From Pseudoalteromonas spongiae UST010723-006 (GTDB lineage: Bacteria > Pseudomonadota > Gammaproteobacteria > Enterobacterales > Alteromonadaceae): a DNA stretch of 64,000 nt. The position numbers were made by a program, and so were the translations under genes. Where the stretch lies: contig NZ_CP011039.1 of the NCBI RefSeq assembly GCF_000238255.3, positions 1,413,001 to 1,477,000 of the forward strand, given 5' to 3'. Of the stretch, positions 52,763 through 62,055 are shown piece after piece. Under the pieces are notes generated by a model, which saw nothing but the letters and a program-made list of their open reading frames with translations, was not told the DNA's origin and did not search any database. Numbering within the stretch: position 1 is the stretch's first letter; the number at the start of each line of letters is the position of its first letter.

Positions 52763-54130
52763 TTGAAAACAATTTTAGTTGTCGACGACTCGCTTGATAT
52801 TCAAGCGAGTCTCAAGTTCTTTTTAGAAGATGAAGGGTATCTTTGTCACGGTGTGCTTTCACCGGATACAGCGCTCGATTATGTTGCAAAAAACAGTGTC
52901 GATTTAGTGCTGCTTGATATGAATTTTAGCCAAAACACTACCAGTGGCGCAGAGGGTTTAACTGCAATTGAAGCGCTGAAAGAACTAGACCCGCTGTTAC
53001 CTGTGATTGTGATGACGGGTTGGGCAACGCTTGATTTAGCCGTTAAAGCGTTAACCACGGGGGCTGCAGATTTTATCGAAAAACCGTGGCAAGATGAACG
53101 TTTAGCTCATGCAATTAAACTTCAGCTGAACGCACGTCGCGATAAGCAAGACTTAGCGCGATTAACCCAAGAAAAACAACGCTCAATTGCACACCAATCC
53201 GCATTACACGCATATAGTACACAAAAGCAGCAAGTTTTGAGTCAACTCGAAAACTTAGCAAAAAGCGATATGAATATACTGCTAACGGGTGAAAACGGCA
53301 CCGGCAAAAGCTATTACGCGAAGTATATTCATCAGCATTCTAATCGCTCTAAAGCCGGTTTTATCGCTCTCAATATGGGGGCGCTGAGTGATGAGTTGTT
53401 TAACTCTGAAGTGTTTGGCCATAAAAAAGGAGCGTTTACTGGCGCAAGCCAAGATCGTTTAGGAGCGTTTACCTTAGCTGAAGATGGCACCTTGTTTTTA
53501 GATGAAATCGCTAACTTATCCGCACAATCACAAGCAAAGTTATTACATGTACTTGAAGAGCGAAAATACACAGCCCTTGGTAGCAGCAAGGTGTTAGAGA
53601 ATAAAGCGCGTATTATTTCTGCAACTAATGCGGATTTATCTGAGGCAATTGTAAACGATTTGTTTCGCCAAGATTTATATTACCGTTTAAACACAGTTGA
53701 AATTGAAATCCCCCCGTTAAGATCGTGTAAAGACGATATTTTACCGCTTGCAAACCAGTTTTTAACATCATTCTGTAAGCAATACGATAAGCCTGCTTTA
53801 TCACTTGCACAATGCGCCAAACAGGCACTGCTTAACTATGGTTTTCCGGGTAATGTTAGGGAGCTTAAACATATTATTGAGCGCGTTATATTTATGGCGA
53901 ATGGACAGCAAATAACTGCTCAAGATTTAATGTTAAGTGCTACAACAAGCAATAGTAAACCAAATGTACAACACACAGTTAATATGACGCTCAGTATCGA
54001 TGAAGTCATTGAACAAGCGTTATTATCACGACTCGAACACTTTAATGGCAATGCATCAAAAGCGGCCAAAAGTTTAGGAATGTCGCGCAGTGCTTGGTAT
54101 CGCAAAATGTCTAAGTATGATGCGGTTTAA
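52763..54130 (+). CDS. sigma-54-dependent response regulator
   Basis: A 455-residue NtrC-type activator. The receiver (1-120) has the acid pair Asp8-Asp9, phosphorylated Asp52 in LVLLDMNF and Lys107 in FIEKPW. The AAA+ domain (about 145-375) has Walker A TGENGTGKS, the sigma-54 contact loop KKGAFTGA and Walker B GTLFLDEIANLS. A Fis-type helix-turn-helix closes it (FNGNASKAAKSLGMSRSAWYRKMSKY). The start is a TTG with AAGG nearby, six bases after the permease. It likely activates its own operon through the -24/-12 site at 48319. Confidence 0.92.
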   Translation: MKTILVVDDSLDIQASLKFFLEDEGYLCHGVLSPDTALDYVAKNSVDLVLLDMNFSQNTTSGAEGLTAIEALKELDPLLPVIVMTGWATLDLAVKALTTGAADFIEKPWQDERLAHAIKLQLNARRDKQDLARLTQEKQRSIAHQSALHAYSTQKQQVLSQLENLAKSDMNILLTGENGTGKSYYAKYIHQHSNRSKAGFIALNMGALSDELFNSEVFGHKKGAFTGASQDRLGAFTLAEDGTLFLDEIANLSAQSQAKLLHVLEERKYTALGSSKVLENKARIISATNADLSEAIVNDLFRQDLYYRLNTVEIEIPPLRSCKDDILPLANQFLTSFCKQYDKPALSLAQCAKQALLNYGFPGNVRELKHIIERVIFMANGQQITAQDLMLSATTSNSKPNVQHTVNMTLSIDEVIEQALLSRLEHFNGNASKAAKSLGMSRSAWYRKMSKYDAV

Positions 54131-55400
54131 CGCATTTTCAGGGCGCTGGCTGACAAGCCTGCTGTTATTGATACTCGTCAATGGCTTACTGATCACTCAT
54201 GATTACCCGTTAGCGCTTATTTTATTGGTAAATCTCACCTCAGCATTATGGTTTTTAATAGAGACCTATCGCGATGCGATAGCTAAATGCAATACGATTA
54301 ATTTAATCGATACGTTATTGATTTCATTGCGCCAAGGTGAGTATGCAATTAGAGCAAATGAGGCACAAGATAGCGCGCTAAGCTCCACTGTTGAACACTT
54401 AAATGCCCTTGCAACTAAAATGCAAAGAGACCAGCGGTTAGTAACCGAGCAACAAGATTTGCTAGCGCAGATAATCGAGAAGGTTGATTTTGCATTGCTG
54501 GTGTTCAACGAACACAGCTGTATATTCAGAAATCAATACGCGGCGCAAACATTCGATGCAAGTGATCAAAGTAATATGTGGGCTTGGTACAAGGCGTTAC
54601 TAGCCAATCAACAACAAGGAAAAGTGGCGTTAAAAATTAATGGCAAACAGCATGCATTTTTAATCGAGCAATCGTACTGTCGTATCGGTGAACAAAATTA
54701 CGTTTTGTTAGTTTTAAAGCAATTGGATTCTATTTTATATCAACAAGAAAAAGACGCGCTTAAAAAGTTTGTTCGTATTCTAAGTCACGAGATTAATAAT
54801 ACACTGGCGCCAATTGGCACAGTCGCGCGCAGCCTAAATAAACGGCTCGCAAATGACATTGACAAGGATAGTTTTGCAACGGGATTAACGCTAATTAATG
54901 AACGTGCGAATTATTTAAAGTCGTTTATGGATAACTATGTGTCACTGGCAAAATTACCAGCGGCTCACAAAAACATTGAAAGCTGTGATACGTTATGCGA
55001 GCAGTTAACGGCAATTTACCCAGACATCAAAATTCAATATGAGCAAAGCGTGTTTGGCTTTTTCGATATAAGTCAGATAAAACAAGTGCTCTGTCATTTA
55101 ATTAATAATGCATGTGAAGCATCTAGTCCATCACCACATGTGTTTTTAAAGCTTAGCGCAAACGATACAGACATTATATTTGATGTAATCGATACTGGAC
55201 CTGGCTTTTCTAATTTGGAAGACGCCGGCACTGCGTTTTATACAACAAAAAGCGGGGGTAATGGTATTGGTTTAATGTTGTCACGCGTAATTATTGAAAA
55301 TCATGGTTCGGTACTTAAACTTCAAAACCACACAGAGGGTGGGGCGTGGGTACAATTTGCATTAGAACGGGTTATTAACAATACCAATTCATTTAAGTAG
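54117..55400 (+). CDS. sensor histidine kinase, partner of the sigma-54 regulator
   Basis: I start at ATG 54117, which overlaps the regulator gene by 14 bases; a GTG nine codons earlier is less likely. Two membrane helices lie near the N terminus (about residues 10-45) with almost no periplasmic loop, so sensing may be in the membrane or cytoplasm, or through the pump. A PAS-like part (about 100-210) precedes the H-box RILSHEINNTLAPIGT, the N-box HLINNACEA, DTGPGF and GNGIGLML. Overall it resembles NtrY-like kinases. Confidence 0.88.
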   Translation: MMRFNAFSGRWLTSLLLLILVNGLLITHDYPLALILLVNLTSALWFLIETYRDAIAKCNTINLIDTLLISLRQGEYAIRANEAQDSALSSTVEHLNALATKMQRDQRLVTEQQDLLAQIIEKVDFALLVFNEHSCIFRNQYAAQTFDASDQSNMWAWYKALLANQQQGKVALKINGKQHAFLIEQSYCRIGEQNYVLLVLKQLDSILYQQEKDALKKFVRILSHEINNTLAPIGTVARSLNKRLANDIDKDSFATGLTLINERANYLKSFMDNYVSLAKLPAAHKNIESCDTLCEQLTAIYPDIKIQYEQSVFGFFDISQIKQVLCHLINNACEASSPSPHVFLKLSANDTDIIFDVIDTGPGFSNLEDAGTAFYTTKSGGNGIGLMLSRVIIENHGSVLKLQNHTEGGAWVQFALERVINNTNSFK

Positions 55401-55614
55401 CTGAGCATCTTAGCGCGCTAAATATCATGCGAGCTGCATTAGAATTTATCAATGTTCAGCAACAATATAAGAAAAATTCCGCCGAGTTTGAATTTCAATT
55501 ATCCAGCGCTCTCGCTGATCACATACTTAACAGAATTGATATAATTAGCGGTCAATTGATAAACCAAAGTGCCTGTTGGTTGCTAACAAGCATTATAAAA
55601 ACAACATAATACAA

Positions 55615-55642
55615 ACAAAAAAGCGCCAATTGGCGCTTTTAA
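55615..55642. terminator. bidirectional terminator between kinase operon and fur
   Basis: AAGCGCC-AATT-GGCGCTT (55621-55638) is a perfect palindrome with A and T tracts, between converging transcripts. Confidence 0.88.
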
Positions 55643-55658
55643 ATCATCGACTTAACAA

Positions 55659-56102
55659 TTAGCTGTTATCGTCTGCATATTTTTTACATGCTTCTTTATC
55701 TTCACATTCACCGTAAAGATAAAGCGAGTGGTTTGTTAGCTTGATGCCGTTGTCTTTAGCAATCTCTTCTTGACGCGTTTCAATCACGTCGTCTTCGAAT
55801 TCAACTACTTTACCGCACTTTAAGCATACCAAGTGATCATGGTGTGTGCTGCCAGCTAGTTCAAATACTGATTTGCCGCCTTCAAAGTGGTGACGGGTAA
55901 CAATACCGGCATCATCAAATTGGTTAAGAACACGGTAAACAGTGGCAAGACCAATTTCTTCGCCTTTATCTAATAAGATTTTATAAACATCTTCAGCGCT
56001 GATATGTTGATTATCTGGCGACTGTAAAATCTCCAAGATTTTGATTCGCGGCAGTGTTACTTTTAAACCTGCTTTTTTTAGCTCTAAATTGTGATCAGTC
56101 AT
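55659..56102 (-). CDS. fur: ferric uptake regulator
   Basis: Fur represses iron-uptake genes when loaded with Fe(II). The 147-residue protein (MTDHNLELKKAGLKVTLPRIKILEIL) has the winged-helix region, GLATVYRVLNQFDDAGIV, the metal site THHDHLVCLKCGKVVEF with CXXC, and a second cysteine pair in CEDKEAC. I use the ATG at 56102; the codon before is TTG in frame. It is downstream of fldA as in E. coli, with an inverted repeat between them. Confidence 0.97.
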   Translation of the reverse strand: MTDHNLELKKAGLKVTLPRIKILEILQSPDNQHISAEDVYKILLDKGEEIGLATVYRVLNQFDDAGIVTRHHFEGGKSVFELAGSTHHDHLVCLKCGKVVEFEDDVIETRQEEIAKDNGIKLTNHSLYLYGECEDKEACKKYADDNS

Positions 56103-56157
56103 CAACTTGGTCTCGTTTTTCTATTGTTTTGTCTATATTTGCACGACGTTTTAGTAA

Positions 56158-56176
56158 GGCTATACTAGATATAGCC
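56158..56176. promoter_or_regulatory. inverted repeat between fldA and fur
   Basis: GGCTATA-CTAGA-TATAGCC is a perfect dyad with 7-base arms in the 96-base gap. No T-run follows on the minus strand, so it is unlikely to be a terminator. It may overlap a fur promoter (TAGTAT inside). It is not a Fur box by sequence. Confidence 0.35.
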
Positions 56177-56198
56177 TAATGTAAACGCAGGTTTAACT

Positions 56199-56726
56199 TT
56201 AATCTTCTAATTCTGCCAAGCACATTTCATCATACACTTGAGCACACCAATCTTTAATGCGCTTTTCTGTTAGTTCAGGCTGACGGTCTTCATCAATACC
56301 TAAACCAACAAAGTGGTTGTCATCAACTAATGCTTTTGACGCTTCAAATTCATAACCTTCAGTTGACCAATGGCCAACAACAATAGCGCCACGTTCAGTA
56401 ACGATATCGTTAATCATGCCCATAGCGTCAAGGAAGTACTCGGCGTAATCTTCTTGGTCGCCGCAGCCAAAAATAGCAACTAGCTTACCGTCGAAGCTAA
56501 TTTCTTCCAGTTCCGGGAAAAAATCATCCCAATCGCATTGCGCTTCACCGTAATACCAAGTTGGGATACCAAATAAAATTAAATCAAATTCAGCAATGTC
56601 TTCTTTTGAGCTTTTAGCGATGTCATGAACATCTACCATTTTCTTACCTAGCTCTTTTTGAATTAGCTTGGCGACGTGCTCTGTGTTACCTGTATCACTA
56701 CCAAAAAAAATGCCTACGCTTGCCAT
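56199..56726 (-). CDS. fldA: flavodoxin
   Basis: A 175-residue FMN electron carrier. The phosphate-binding loop is GSDTGNTEHVAKL, and IPTWYYGEAQCDWDDFFPEL and VAIFGCGDQEDYAEYFLDAMG hold the two flavin-contact loops, with Trp and Tyr. The length places it in the long-chain group. It is between ybfE and fur, as in E. coli, and replaces ferredoxin under low iron. Confidence 0.97.
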   Translation of the reverse strand: MASVGIFFGSDTGNTEHVAKLIQKELGKKMVDVHDIAKSSKEDIAEFDLILFGIPTWYYGEAQCDWDDFFPELEEISFDGKLVAIFGCGDQEDYAEYFLDAMGMINDIVTERGAIVVGHWSTEGYEFEASKALVDDNHFVGLGIDEDRQPELTEKRIKDWCAQVYDEMCLAELED

Positions 56727-56732
56727 AGTTTA

Positions 56733-57011
56733 TTACCTTTTTGTCGCTAATTTCTCTTGTAATATAATTTCTATTAATGCGCTTCGACTCACGTTCTGCT
56801 CTTCAGCCATATCATTTAATGCTTGATATAGCTCTGAAGACACCTTGAATTCGACGCGTTTTAAACCACGTGCTTTATCACGTTTAAGCTGATTACGCTT
56901 ATTGATTTTAAGCTGTAATTCTCGTGGTAAGGGGTTGGTTTTTGGACGCCCCGGTCGCTTATCGTGTTCAAATAAGTCTCGGGTCGTTCTGTCAGATTCC
57001 GCTTTGGCCAT
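56733..57011 (-). CDS. ybfE: YbfE-like ribbon-helix-helix protein
   Basis: A 92-residue protein (MAKAESDRTTRDLFEHDKRPGRPKTNPLPRELQLKINKRNQ). The basic middle has an AT-hook-like RPGRPKTNPL, and the C-terminal half KRVEFKVSSELYQALNDMAEEQNVSRSALIEIILQEKL is a ribbon-helix-helix. I start at 57011, where the ATG overlaps the DUF2788 stop (TAATG). It corresponds to YbfE of E. coli (LexA-regulated there); no LexA box is visible here. It lies just before fldA. Confidence 0.85.
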   Translation of the reverse strand: MAKAESDRTTRDLFEHDKRPGRPKTNPLPRELQLKINKRNQLKRDKARGLKRVEFKVSSELYQALNDMAEEQNVSRSALIEIILQEKLATKR

Positions 57012-57232
57012 TATCCAACTCCAGCACCTTGCCAAAATACCTGAATAAGCCCTTTCGCAATAAACCCAGAACAGCCTAAAAACAGCACTAACCAAACGAC
57101 GTAACGCCCAAATTTAGGAACGTCACCTTTTTTTAAAACGTCTTGGATTGCCATACCGATTAAAAAGAATATTCCGGCTAAGCCGAAATAGAGTCCAAGT
57201 ATATCAATACCATCTAATAATTTATCTAACAT
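57011..57232 (-). CDS. DUF2788 membrane protein
   Basis: A 73-residue membrane protein with two hydrophobic helices (LYFGLAGIFFLIGMAIQDVL and YVVWLVLFLGCSGFIAKGLI), matching the DUF2788 family. I start at the internal ATG 57232 (MLDKLLDGIDILG); the longer frame adds a basic tail that looks non-coding. The ribosome site is weak. It overlaps ybfE by one base, so ybfE and fldA are likely transcribed from its promoter. Function unknown. Confidence 0.8.
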   Translation of the reverse strand: MLDKLLDGIDILGLYFGLAGIFFLIGMAIQDVLKKGDVPKFGRYVVWLVLFLGCSGFIAKGLIQVFWQGAGVG

Positions 57233-57575
57233 TATTATTCTGTATCTGCGCGAAAACGGCCGCAACTATAGCATAGTAAGCCGTTAAATACATTATCAAA
57301 GATCAAAAATAGTACCACTTTAAAAAGTGTGGTTTTTAAGGCGAACAAAATCACAAATAAGTAAATCCACTTGGGATGTTTTCGGTTTGTATTTAAAGCA
57401 TTTTAGTGTGCTTTGTAAATTTCGTGTACGTTTGTAACATCAAATATAAAAGCGTGAATTTAGTGAATGCAATGAATAGATAATTTAATAAATGTATAAA
57501 ACATCGAGGGGGAAAGAACCTAACTAATCGTTTGCATGTTAAAAACAGCTAGGCTCTTGATAAAAACAAAACTAT
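57233..57575. other. 343-base intergenic region
   Basis: No gene is supported. An imperfect dyad ACCAC/GTGGT around 57313-57335 could be a weak terminator for the ybfF transcript. The rest is AT-rich and should hold the promoter for the DUF2788-ybfE-fldA group on the minus strand, but I cannot place it with confidence. No Fur box or LexA box is visible. Confidence 0.4.
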
Positions 57576-58346
57576 TTAATCTGCACTTAGAAACTGAGCT
57601 ATTGCTAAATTCACTTGGCTTGGTTTTTCAGCATGTAACCAGTGACCTGCACCTGCGATGATCTTGGCTTTTGCATTTGGGAAAAGCGCTGCAATTTCGC
57701 CGCGATGGGCTTCTAAAATGTAGTCTGAGTTAGCACCTTTTATAAATAAGGTTGGCTTTTTAAACGCATCACCTTGCGGCTTATCTAAAATACTATCGTA
57801 AGATGCAATTAGTTGAGGCAAATTAAAGCGCCATGCAAACCCGCTATCTGTTTTTTTAAGGCTCTTTAATAAAAATTGCCTTACACCAGCCTCTTGAATG
57901 TACTCTGCCAATTGTTTATCGGCGTCGCTGCGGTTAGTGATTGCCTGTAAATCCACATTATTTAATCCATTAAATACTTGTTGATGACGAGGTAAATATT
58001 TAGTTGGTGCGATATCGAGTACAACCAATTTTTCGACACGGTTACTATTCGTTAACGCCATTTGCATTGCGACTTTACCACCCATAGAGTGACCAATAAC
58101 AATTGCACGAGAAATAGTTAACTCATCTAATAGTTTAAAAACATCATCTGCCATCGCGGTGTACGTCATTTCGCTATTGTGAAATGATTGTCCGTGATTA
58201 CGTAAATCAATGTTGATTACACAATTTTGTTCGCTCAGAGGTTTGGCGATTACATTTAGGTTTTCTTTTGAACCAAATAGTCCATGAATAATGACAATTG
58301 GGAGCGCGTCGGTTTTCTCACCTAGCTGAGTGTAATTTAATTGCAT
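57576..58346 (-). CDS. ybfF: YbfF-type alpha/beta hydrolase
   Basis: A 256-residue esterase. The nucleophile elbow is GHSMGG with catalytic serine, the oxyanion loop IHGLFGSKENL, and the end has GAGHWLHAEKPSQVNLAIAQFL with catalytic histidine. E. coli YbfF hydrolyses acyl-CoA and short esters; it is divergent from seqA there and here. Start ATG 58346. Confidence 0.92.
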   Translation of the reverse strand: MQLNYTQLGEKTDALPIVIIHGLFGSKENLNVIAKPLSEQNCVINIDLRNHGQSFHNSEMTYTAMADDVFKLLDELTISRAIVIGHSMGGKVAMQMALTNSNRVEKLVVLDIAPTKYLPRHQQVFNGLNNVDLQAITNRSDADKQLAEYIQEAGVRQFLLKSLKKTDSGFAWRFNLPQLIASYDSILDKPQGDAFKKPTLFIKGANSDYILEAHRGEIAALFPNAKAKIIAGAGHWLHAEKPSQVNLAIAQFLSAD

Positions 58347-58478
58347 AGGGGTCGCTAAGCTAATGTAAAAGCTGCATTGTGCCGAGTGAAACTTGAAAAA
58401 GCAAACATAGAGAAATGAATTTAAACTGGGTATACTATGCGGGATTTTTGCTAAATTCGTCTAACAATTAGGATAACC

Positions 58479-59006
58479 ATGAAAAAAATCGAAATCGACG
58501 ACGAGTTATATCAGTATATAGCAAGTAATACGCAGAGTATTGGTGAAAGTGCATCGCAAATATTGCGCCGTTTGTTACAGCTGGATACGGAACTCCCAGA
58601 AAAGGCAGTAACAGAAACGCAAGAAGAGGCGCCTGAAGCCGCCCAACCAGAACAAAAAGAACATAAATGCGACAACGTATTTAATATTCTTAATAAAGAA
58701 GAGTTGGCAATGCAAAAAGGTGTGGTTGGCCGCTTTTTGTTTATTCTTTCTGCGCTGCATCGTACACATAAAGGCATTTTTAATCGTGTACTGGATATTA
58801 AAGGGCGCGACCGTATTTATTTTGCAACCAATAAAGAAGATTTAATTGCATCGGGTAGCAGTACTAACCCAAAAAATATTATGGATAGTGGCTATTGGGT
58901 TATGACGAACTCAAACACGACACGTAAAAAAATGATGGTTCACGAAGTTGCCATATCATTAGGCTACAGTGAAGAAGAAGCCGAAAAGCTACGCGATTAC
59001 TTATAA
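58479..59006 (+). CDS. seqA: negative modulator of replication initiation SeqA
   Basis: SeqA binds hemimethylated GATC sites and sequesters oriC. The 175-residue protein has the N-terminal multimerisation part [33 protein letters not shown], a linker rich in Glu and Gln (about 38-65), and the C-terminal DNA-binding domain [22 protein letters not shown] with [18 protein letters not shown]. Together with pgm downstream this is the E. coli layout. A Dam enzyme is expected elsewhere. Confidence 0.96.
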   Translation: MKKIEIDDELYQYIASNTQSIGESASQILRRLLQLDTELPEKAVTETQEEAPEAAQPEQKEHKCDNVFNILNKEELAMQKGVVGRFLFILSALHRTHKGIFNRVLDIKGRDRIYFATNKEDLIASGSSTNPKNIMDSGYWVMTNSNTTRKKMMVHEVAISLGYSEEEAEKLRDYL

Positions 59007-59024
59007 ATATATTGAAGGTGAATC

Positions 59025-60665
59025 ATGGCAAACCATGAAAGAGCAGGGCAGCGCGCCGTACAATCTGATTTAGTCAACATTCCTAAACTGATGTCAGCTT
59101 ATTATTTGTATGAACCAGATATTGAGCAAAACCCAGAGCAAGCTGTTGCGTTTGGTACATCAGGGCACCGTGGGTGTTCGTTAGACACAAAATTCAACGA
59201 GTCTCATATATTGGCAATCACGCAAGCGATTTGTGATTACCGTAAACAAAACAATATATTTGGCCCACTGTTTTTAGGCAAAGATACGCATGCGTTATCA
59301 GAAGCTGCGTTTAACTCTGCTATTGAAGTATTAGTTGCGAACGAAGTGCAGGTTGTAACGCAAGAAAATGATGATTTCACACCGACACCTGTAATTAGTC
59401 ATGCGATTGTCACGCACAATAAAACGCACAGTGCTGAACTTGCGGATGGTATCGTGATTACACCTTCACACAACCCGCCACAAGATGGTGGTTTTAAGTA
59501 CAACCCGCCAAATGGTGGTCCTGCTGATACCGACATTACAAAATGGATTGAAAATAGAGCAAACCAATTGTTAATTGAAGACTTGGTTGAAGTTGAGCTA
59601 TTTCCATTTGTAAAAGCAAAGCGTTCGGGCTTTATTCAATACCAAGACTTAATGACACCGTATATTGACGATTTAGCTAACATTATTGATATGCAAGCGA
59701 TCAGCAAAGCAGGCATTAAAATTGGCGTTGATCCACTCGGTGGTTCTGGTATTAATTTCTGGCCACTCATTGCTGAAAAATACAATCTTGATATTACTGT
59801 GGTTAACGAGCAAATTGACCCACAGTTTTCGTTTATGTCGTTAGATAAAGACGGCAAAATTCGTATGGATTGTTCATCACCACACGCAATGGCAAGCTTA
59901 ATTGCCATGAAAGATAAGTTTGATATTGCGGTAGGTAACGACCCTGATTATGACCGTCATGGCATTGTCACGCCCGATGGTTTAATGAACCCGAACCATT
60001 ATTTAGCTGTTGCGATTGATTACCTAATAAGTCATCGCCCAGATTGGCCGGCCAACGCCAAAGTAGGTAAAACTTTGGTATCCAGTGGCATGATTGACAA
60101 AGTCGTCGCCAAGCACGGTCGTGAAGTATTTGAAGTGCCTGTTGGCTTTAAATGGTTCGTTGATGGTTTACTAGAATCAAGTTTACTGTTTGGCGGTGAA
60201 GAAAGTGCAGGAGCCGCATTTTTACGACGCGACGGTAGCGTTTGGGAAACCGATAAAGACGGCTTTATTTTAGCTTTACTAGCCGCTGAAATTTTAGCTG
60301 TAACTGGTAAAACACCTAGTCAGCATTATAAAGCACTTACTGACGAATTCGGTGCACCACTTTATAAGCGCTTAGATGCCCCTGCAAATACGGCGCAAAA
60401 AGCCAAACTATCAAAACTATCGGCGGAAGACGTTAGTGCAAATACCTTAGCAGGTGATGAAATTACCGCAAAGCTAACGCACGCACCGGGCAACGGCGCG
60501 GCAATTGGTGGCTTAAAGGTAACAACGGCTAATGGCTGGTTTGCAGCCCGCCCTTCAGGTACCGAAGATATCTATAAAATTTATCTTGAATCATTTGTCT
60601 CTGAGGCACATTTAAACGAGCTTGAAACTGAAGCCATCGCTTTAGTTAATTCAGTTATTTCATAA
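59025..60665 (+). CDS. pgm: phosphoglucomutase, alpha-D-glucose specific
   Basis: Interconverts glucose 1-phosphate and glucose 6-phosphate. The 546-residue protein has [11 protein letters not shown] near the start, the phosphoserine loop [19 protein letters not shown], the metal loop [12 protein letters not shown], and [15 protein letters not shown] with the sugar-binding ESAG. It begins 18 bases after seqA with AAGGTGA. Confidence 0.97.
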   Translation: MANHERAGQRAVQSDLVNIPKLMSAYYLYEPDIEQNPEQAVAFGTSGHRGCSLDTKFNESHILAITQAICDYRKQNNIFGPLFLGKDTHALSEAAFNSAIEVLVANEVQVVTQENDDFTPTPVISHAIVTHNKTHSAELADGIVITPSHNPPQDGGFKYNPPNGGPADTDITKWIENRANQLLIEDLVEVELFPFVKAKRSGFIQYQDLMTPYIDDLANIIDMQAISKAGIKIGVDPLGGSGINFWPLIAEKYNLDITVVNEQIDPQFSFMSLDKDGKIRMDCSSPHAMASLIAMKDKFDIAVGNDPDYDRHGIVTPDGLMNPNHYLAVAIDYLISHRPDWPANAKVGKTLVSSGMIDKVVAKHGREVFEVPVGFKWFVDGLLESSLLFGGEESAGAAFLRRDGSVWETDKDGFILALLAAEILAVTGKTPSQHYKALTDEFGAPLYKRLDAPANTAQKAKLSKLSAEDVSANTLAGDEITAKLTHAPGNGAAIGGLKVTTANGWFAARPSGTEDIYKIYLESFVSEAHLNELETEAIALVNSVIS

Positions 60666-60681
60666 CATTATTAGAAGTTTT

Positions 60682-60705
60682 AAAAGGCGGTTTACCGCCT
60701 TTTTT
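60682..60705 (+). terminator. Rho-independent terminator of pgm
   Basis: AAGGCGG-TTTA-CCGCCTT followed by a T-run, 16 bases after the pgm stop, separates pgm from astE. Confidence 0.88.
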
Positions 60706-60723
60706 ATTATGTAAAGAACAAAG

Positions 60724-61767
60724 ATGAGTATTATGACAACAACAAATCTAGCAACTTCAGGCGATTTTTTATCAATTAGCCGTAATCATGAATGGCATTT
60801 AGACCCTTTTGAGTTCACTTTAGAGAACGGCACTCATGTTAGTGTTAAAGATACCGGCGTAATCGAGTTTACTCCTCCTCGCTATGGCAAAAAGGACATT
60901 GTCTTATCGTCAGCTGTGCACGGCAATGAAACTGCGCCAATCGAAATTTGCGATGAGCTAATCCAAAACATTATCAAGGGTAAATTAACCCTAGCGCATC
61001 GTGTGCTGTTTATTTTTGGTAACCCTGCATCTATTAATATTGCGAAGCGTTTTGTTGAAGAAAACCTCAATCGTTTGTTTTGTGGCGCACACAAAGCAGG
61101 TGAGCAGAATAATGAAAAAATACGTGCGGCAAAACTCGAAAACTACGTAAGTGATTTCTTTAATAAAGAGGCCGGTGAAGACAGAAAACGTATCCATTAC
61201 GACTTACACACAGCCATTCGTGATTCTAAGAATGAAAAATTCGCGGTATACCCATTTTTACACGGTAAACCATGGAAAAAAGAAGAATTAAGCTTTTTAT
61301 TAAGCTGTGGTGTAAATACTGTAATGATGATGAAGTCTGCTGCAACCACATTCAGCTATTTTTCTAGCAGTACCTTTGGTGCCGATGCGTTTACTATCGA
61401 ACTAGGTAAAGTAAGGCCGTTTGGCGAAAACGATATGTCACGCTTTGAAAAGGCAAAGCAGAGCTTAACGCAGCTGATCTCTCAACATGAGATGCAATAT
61501 CCCGCGTTTAACTTTGATGACTTTGAATTATTCGATGTATACCGCACCATTAATCGTACAGAGCAAAACTTTAGTTTTCCGTTTAGCGACAGCGCTGCAA
61601 ACTTTACAGGCTTTGCCAAAGGAGCGCTATTGGCAACCGACGGCAATACCGAATATTTTGCCGATGTTGATGGCGAAGCAATTATTTTCCCTAACGCAAA
61701 GGTGGCACTTGGCCAACGCGCATTATTGACAGTTATCCCGCTACAAAATAAAACAGATTTTGTATAA
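60724..61767 (+). CDS. astE: succinylglutamate desuccinylase
   Basis: AstE hydrolyses N-succinylglutamate to succinate and glutamate, the last step of the arginine succinyltransferase (AST) pathway. The 347-residue zinc hydrolase has [15 protein letters not shown] with His and Glu ligands, ENLNRLFCG, and [21 protein letters not shown] with the third ligand His. Late in the protein [14 protein letters not shown] holds the catalytic glutamate. The other ast genes are not in the window. The start has only AAAGAA upstream. Confidence 0.94.
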   Translation: MSIMTTTNLATSGDFLSISRNHEWHLDPFEFTLENGTHVSVKDTGVIEFTPPRYGKKDIVLSSAVHGNETAPIEICDELIQNIIKGKLTLAHRVLFIFGNPASINIAKRFVEENLNRLFCGAHKAGEQNNEKIRAAKLENYVSDFFNKEAGEDRKRIHYDLHTAIRDSKNEKFAVYPFLHGKPWKKEELSFLLSCGVNTVMMMKSAATTFSYFSSSTFGADAFTIELGKVRPFGENDMSRFEKAKQSLTQLISQHEMQYPAFNFDDFELFDVYRTINRTEQNFSFPFSDSAANFTGFAKGALLATDGNTEYFADVDGEAIIFPNAKVALGQRALLTVIPLQNKTDFV

Positions 61768-61786
61768 ATATCTTGCCACACCTTTT

Positions 61787-61818
61787 CGGATATTCAGCTA
61801 AAATTAGTTGAATATCCG
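61787..61818. terminator. long hairpin after astE
   Basis: The arms at 61787-61801 (CGGATATTCAGCTAA) and 61804-61818 (TTAGTTGAATATCCG) pair over 15 bases with one G-T wobble. The T-run after it is short, so it is a weak or alternative terminator, or an operator. It touches the palindrome at 61819-61834. Confidence 0.5.
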
Positions 61819-61834
61819 TTTACGTTAACGTAAA
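61819..61834. promoter_or_regulatory. perfect 16-base palindrome upstream of bkd genes
   Basis: TTTACGTTAACGTAAA is fully self-complementary. It lies about 220 bases before the 2-oxoacid dehydrogenase operon. It resembles, from memory, the palindromes described for LiuR, the MerR-family regulator of branched-chain amino-acid degradation in gammaproteobacteria. That regulator is not in the window. Confidence 0.5.
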
Positions 61835-62055
61835 GTCGAGCTAACTTTAATTTAATATCAGTCCAATTTATGGGTGATATGTACTAATCATACCAGTCAT
61901 TTGCATAAATTAGTTGTTTAATGGTTATTGTTAGTTGAATTGATGCATTTATTTCAAATAACCTAGCTGTTATGCGTATCTCAACGTGTTGCTAATTATG
62001 TTGCTAAATTGGATATTTACTCATTTTTAAAGCGCTACATCATTAGAGGTAAGCT

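Noticed and set aside
55427..55609. 60-codon open frame between the kinase gene and fur
   Set aside because: No ribosome site, no recognisable sequence, and it fills a gap before a terminator; it is probably 3' untranslated DNA.
57233..57300. LexA box before the DUF2788-ybfE group, because E. coli ybfE is LexA-controlled
   Set aside because: CTGT at the start of the gap has no ACAG partner at the right distance.
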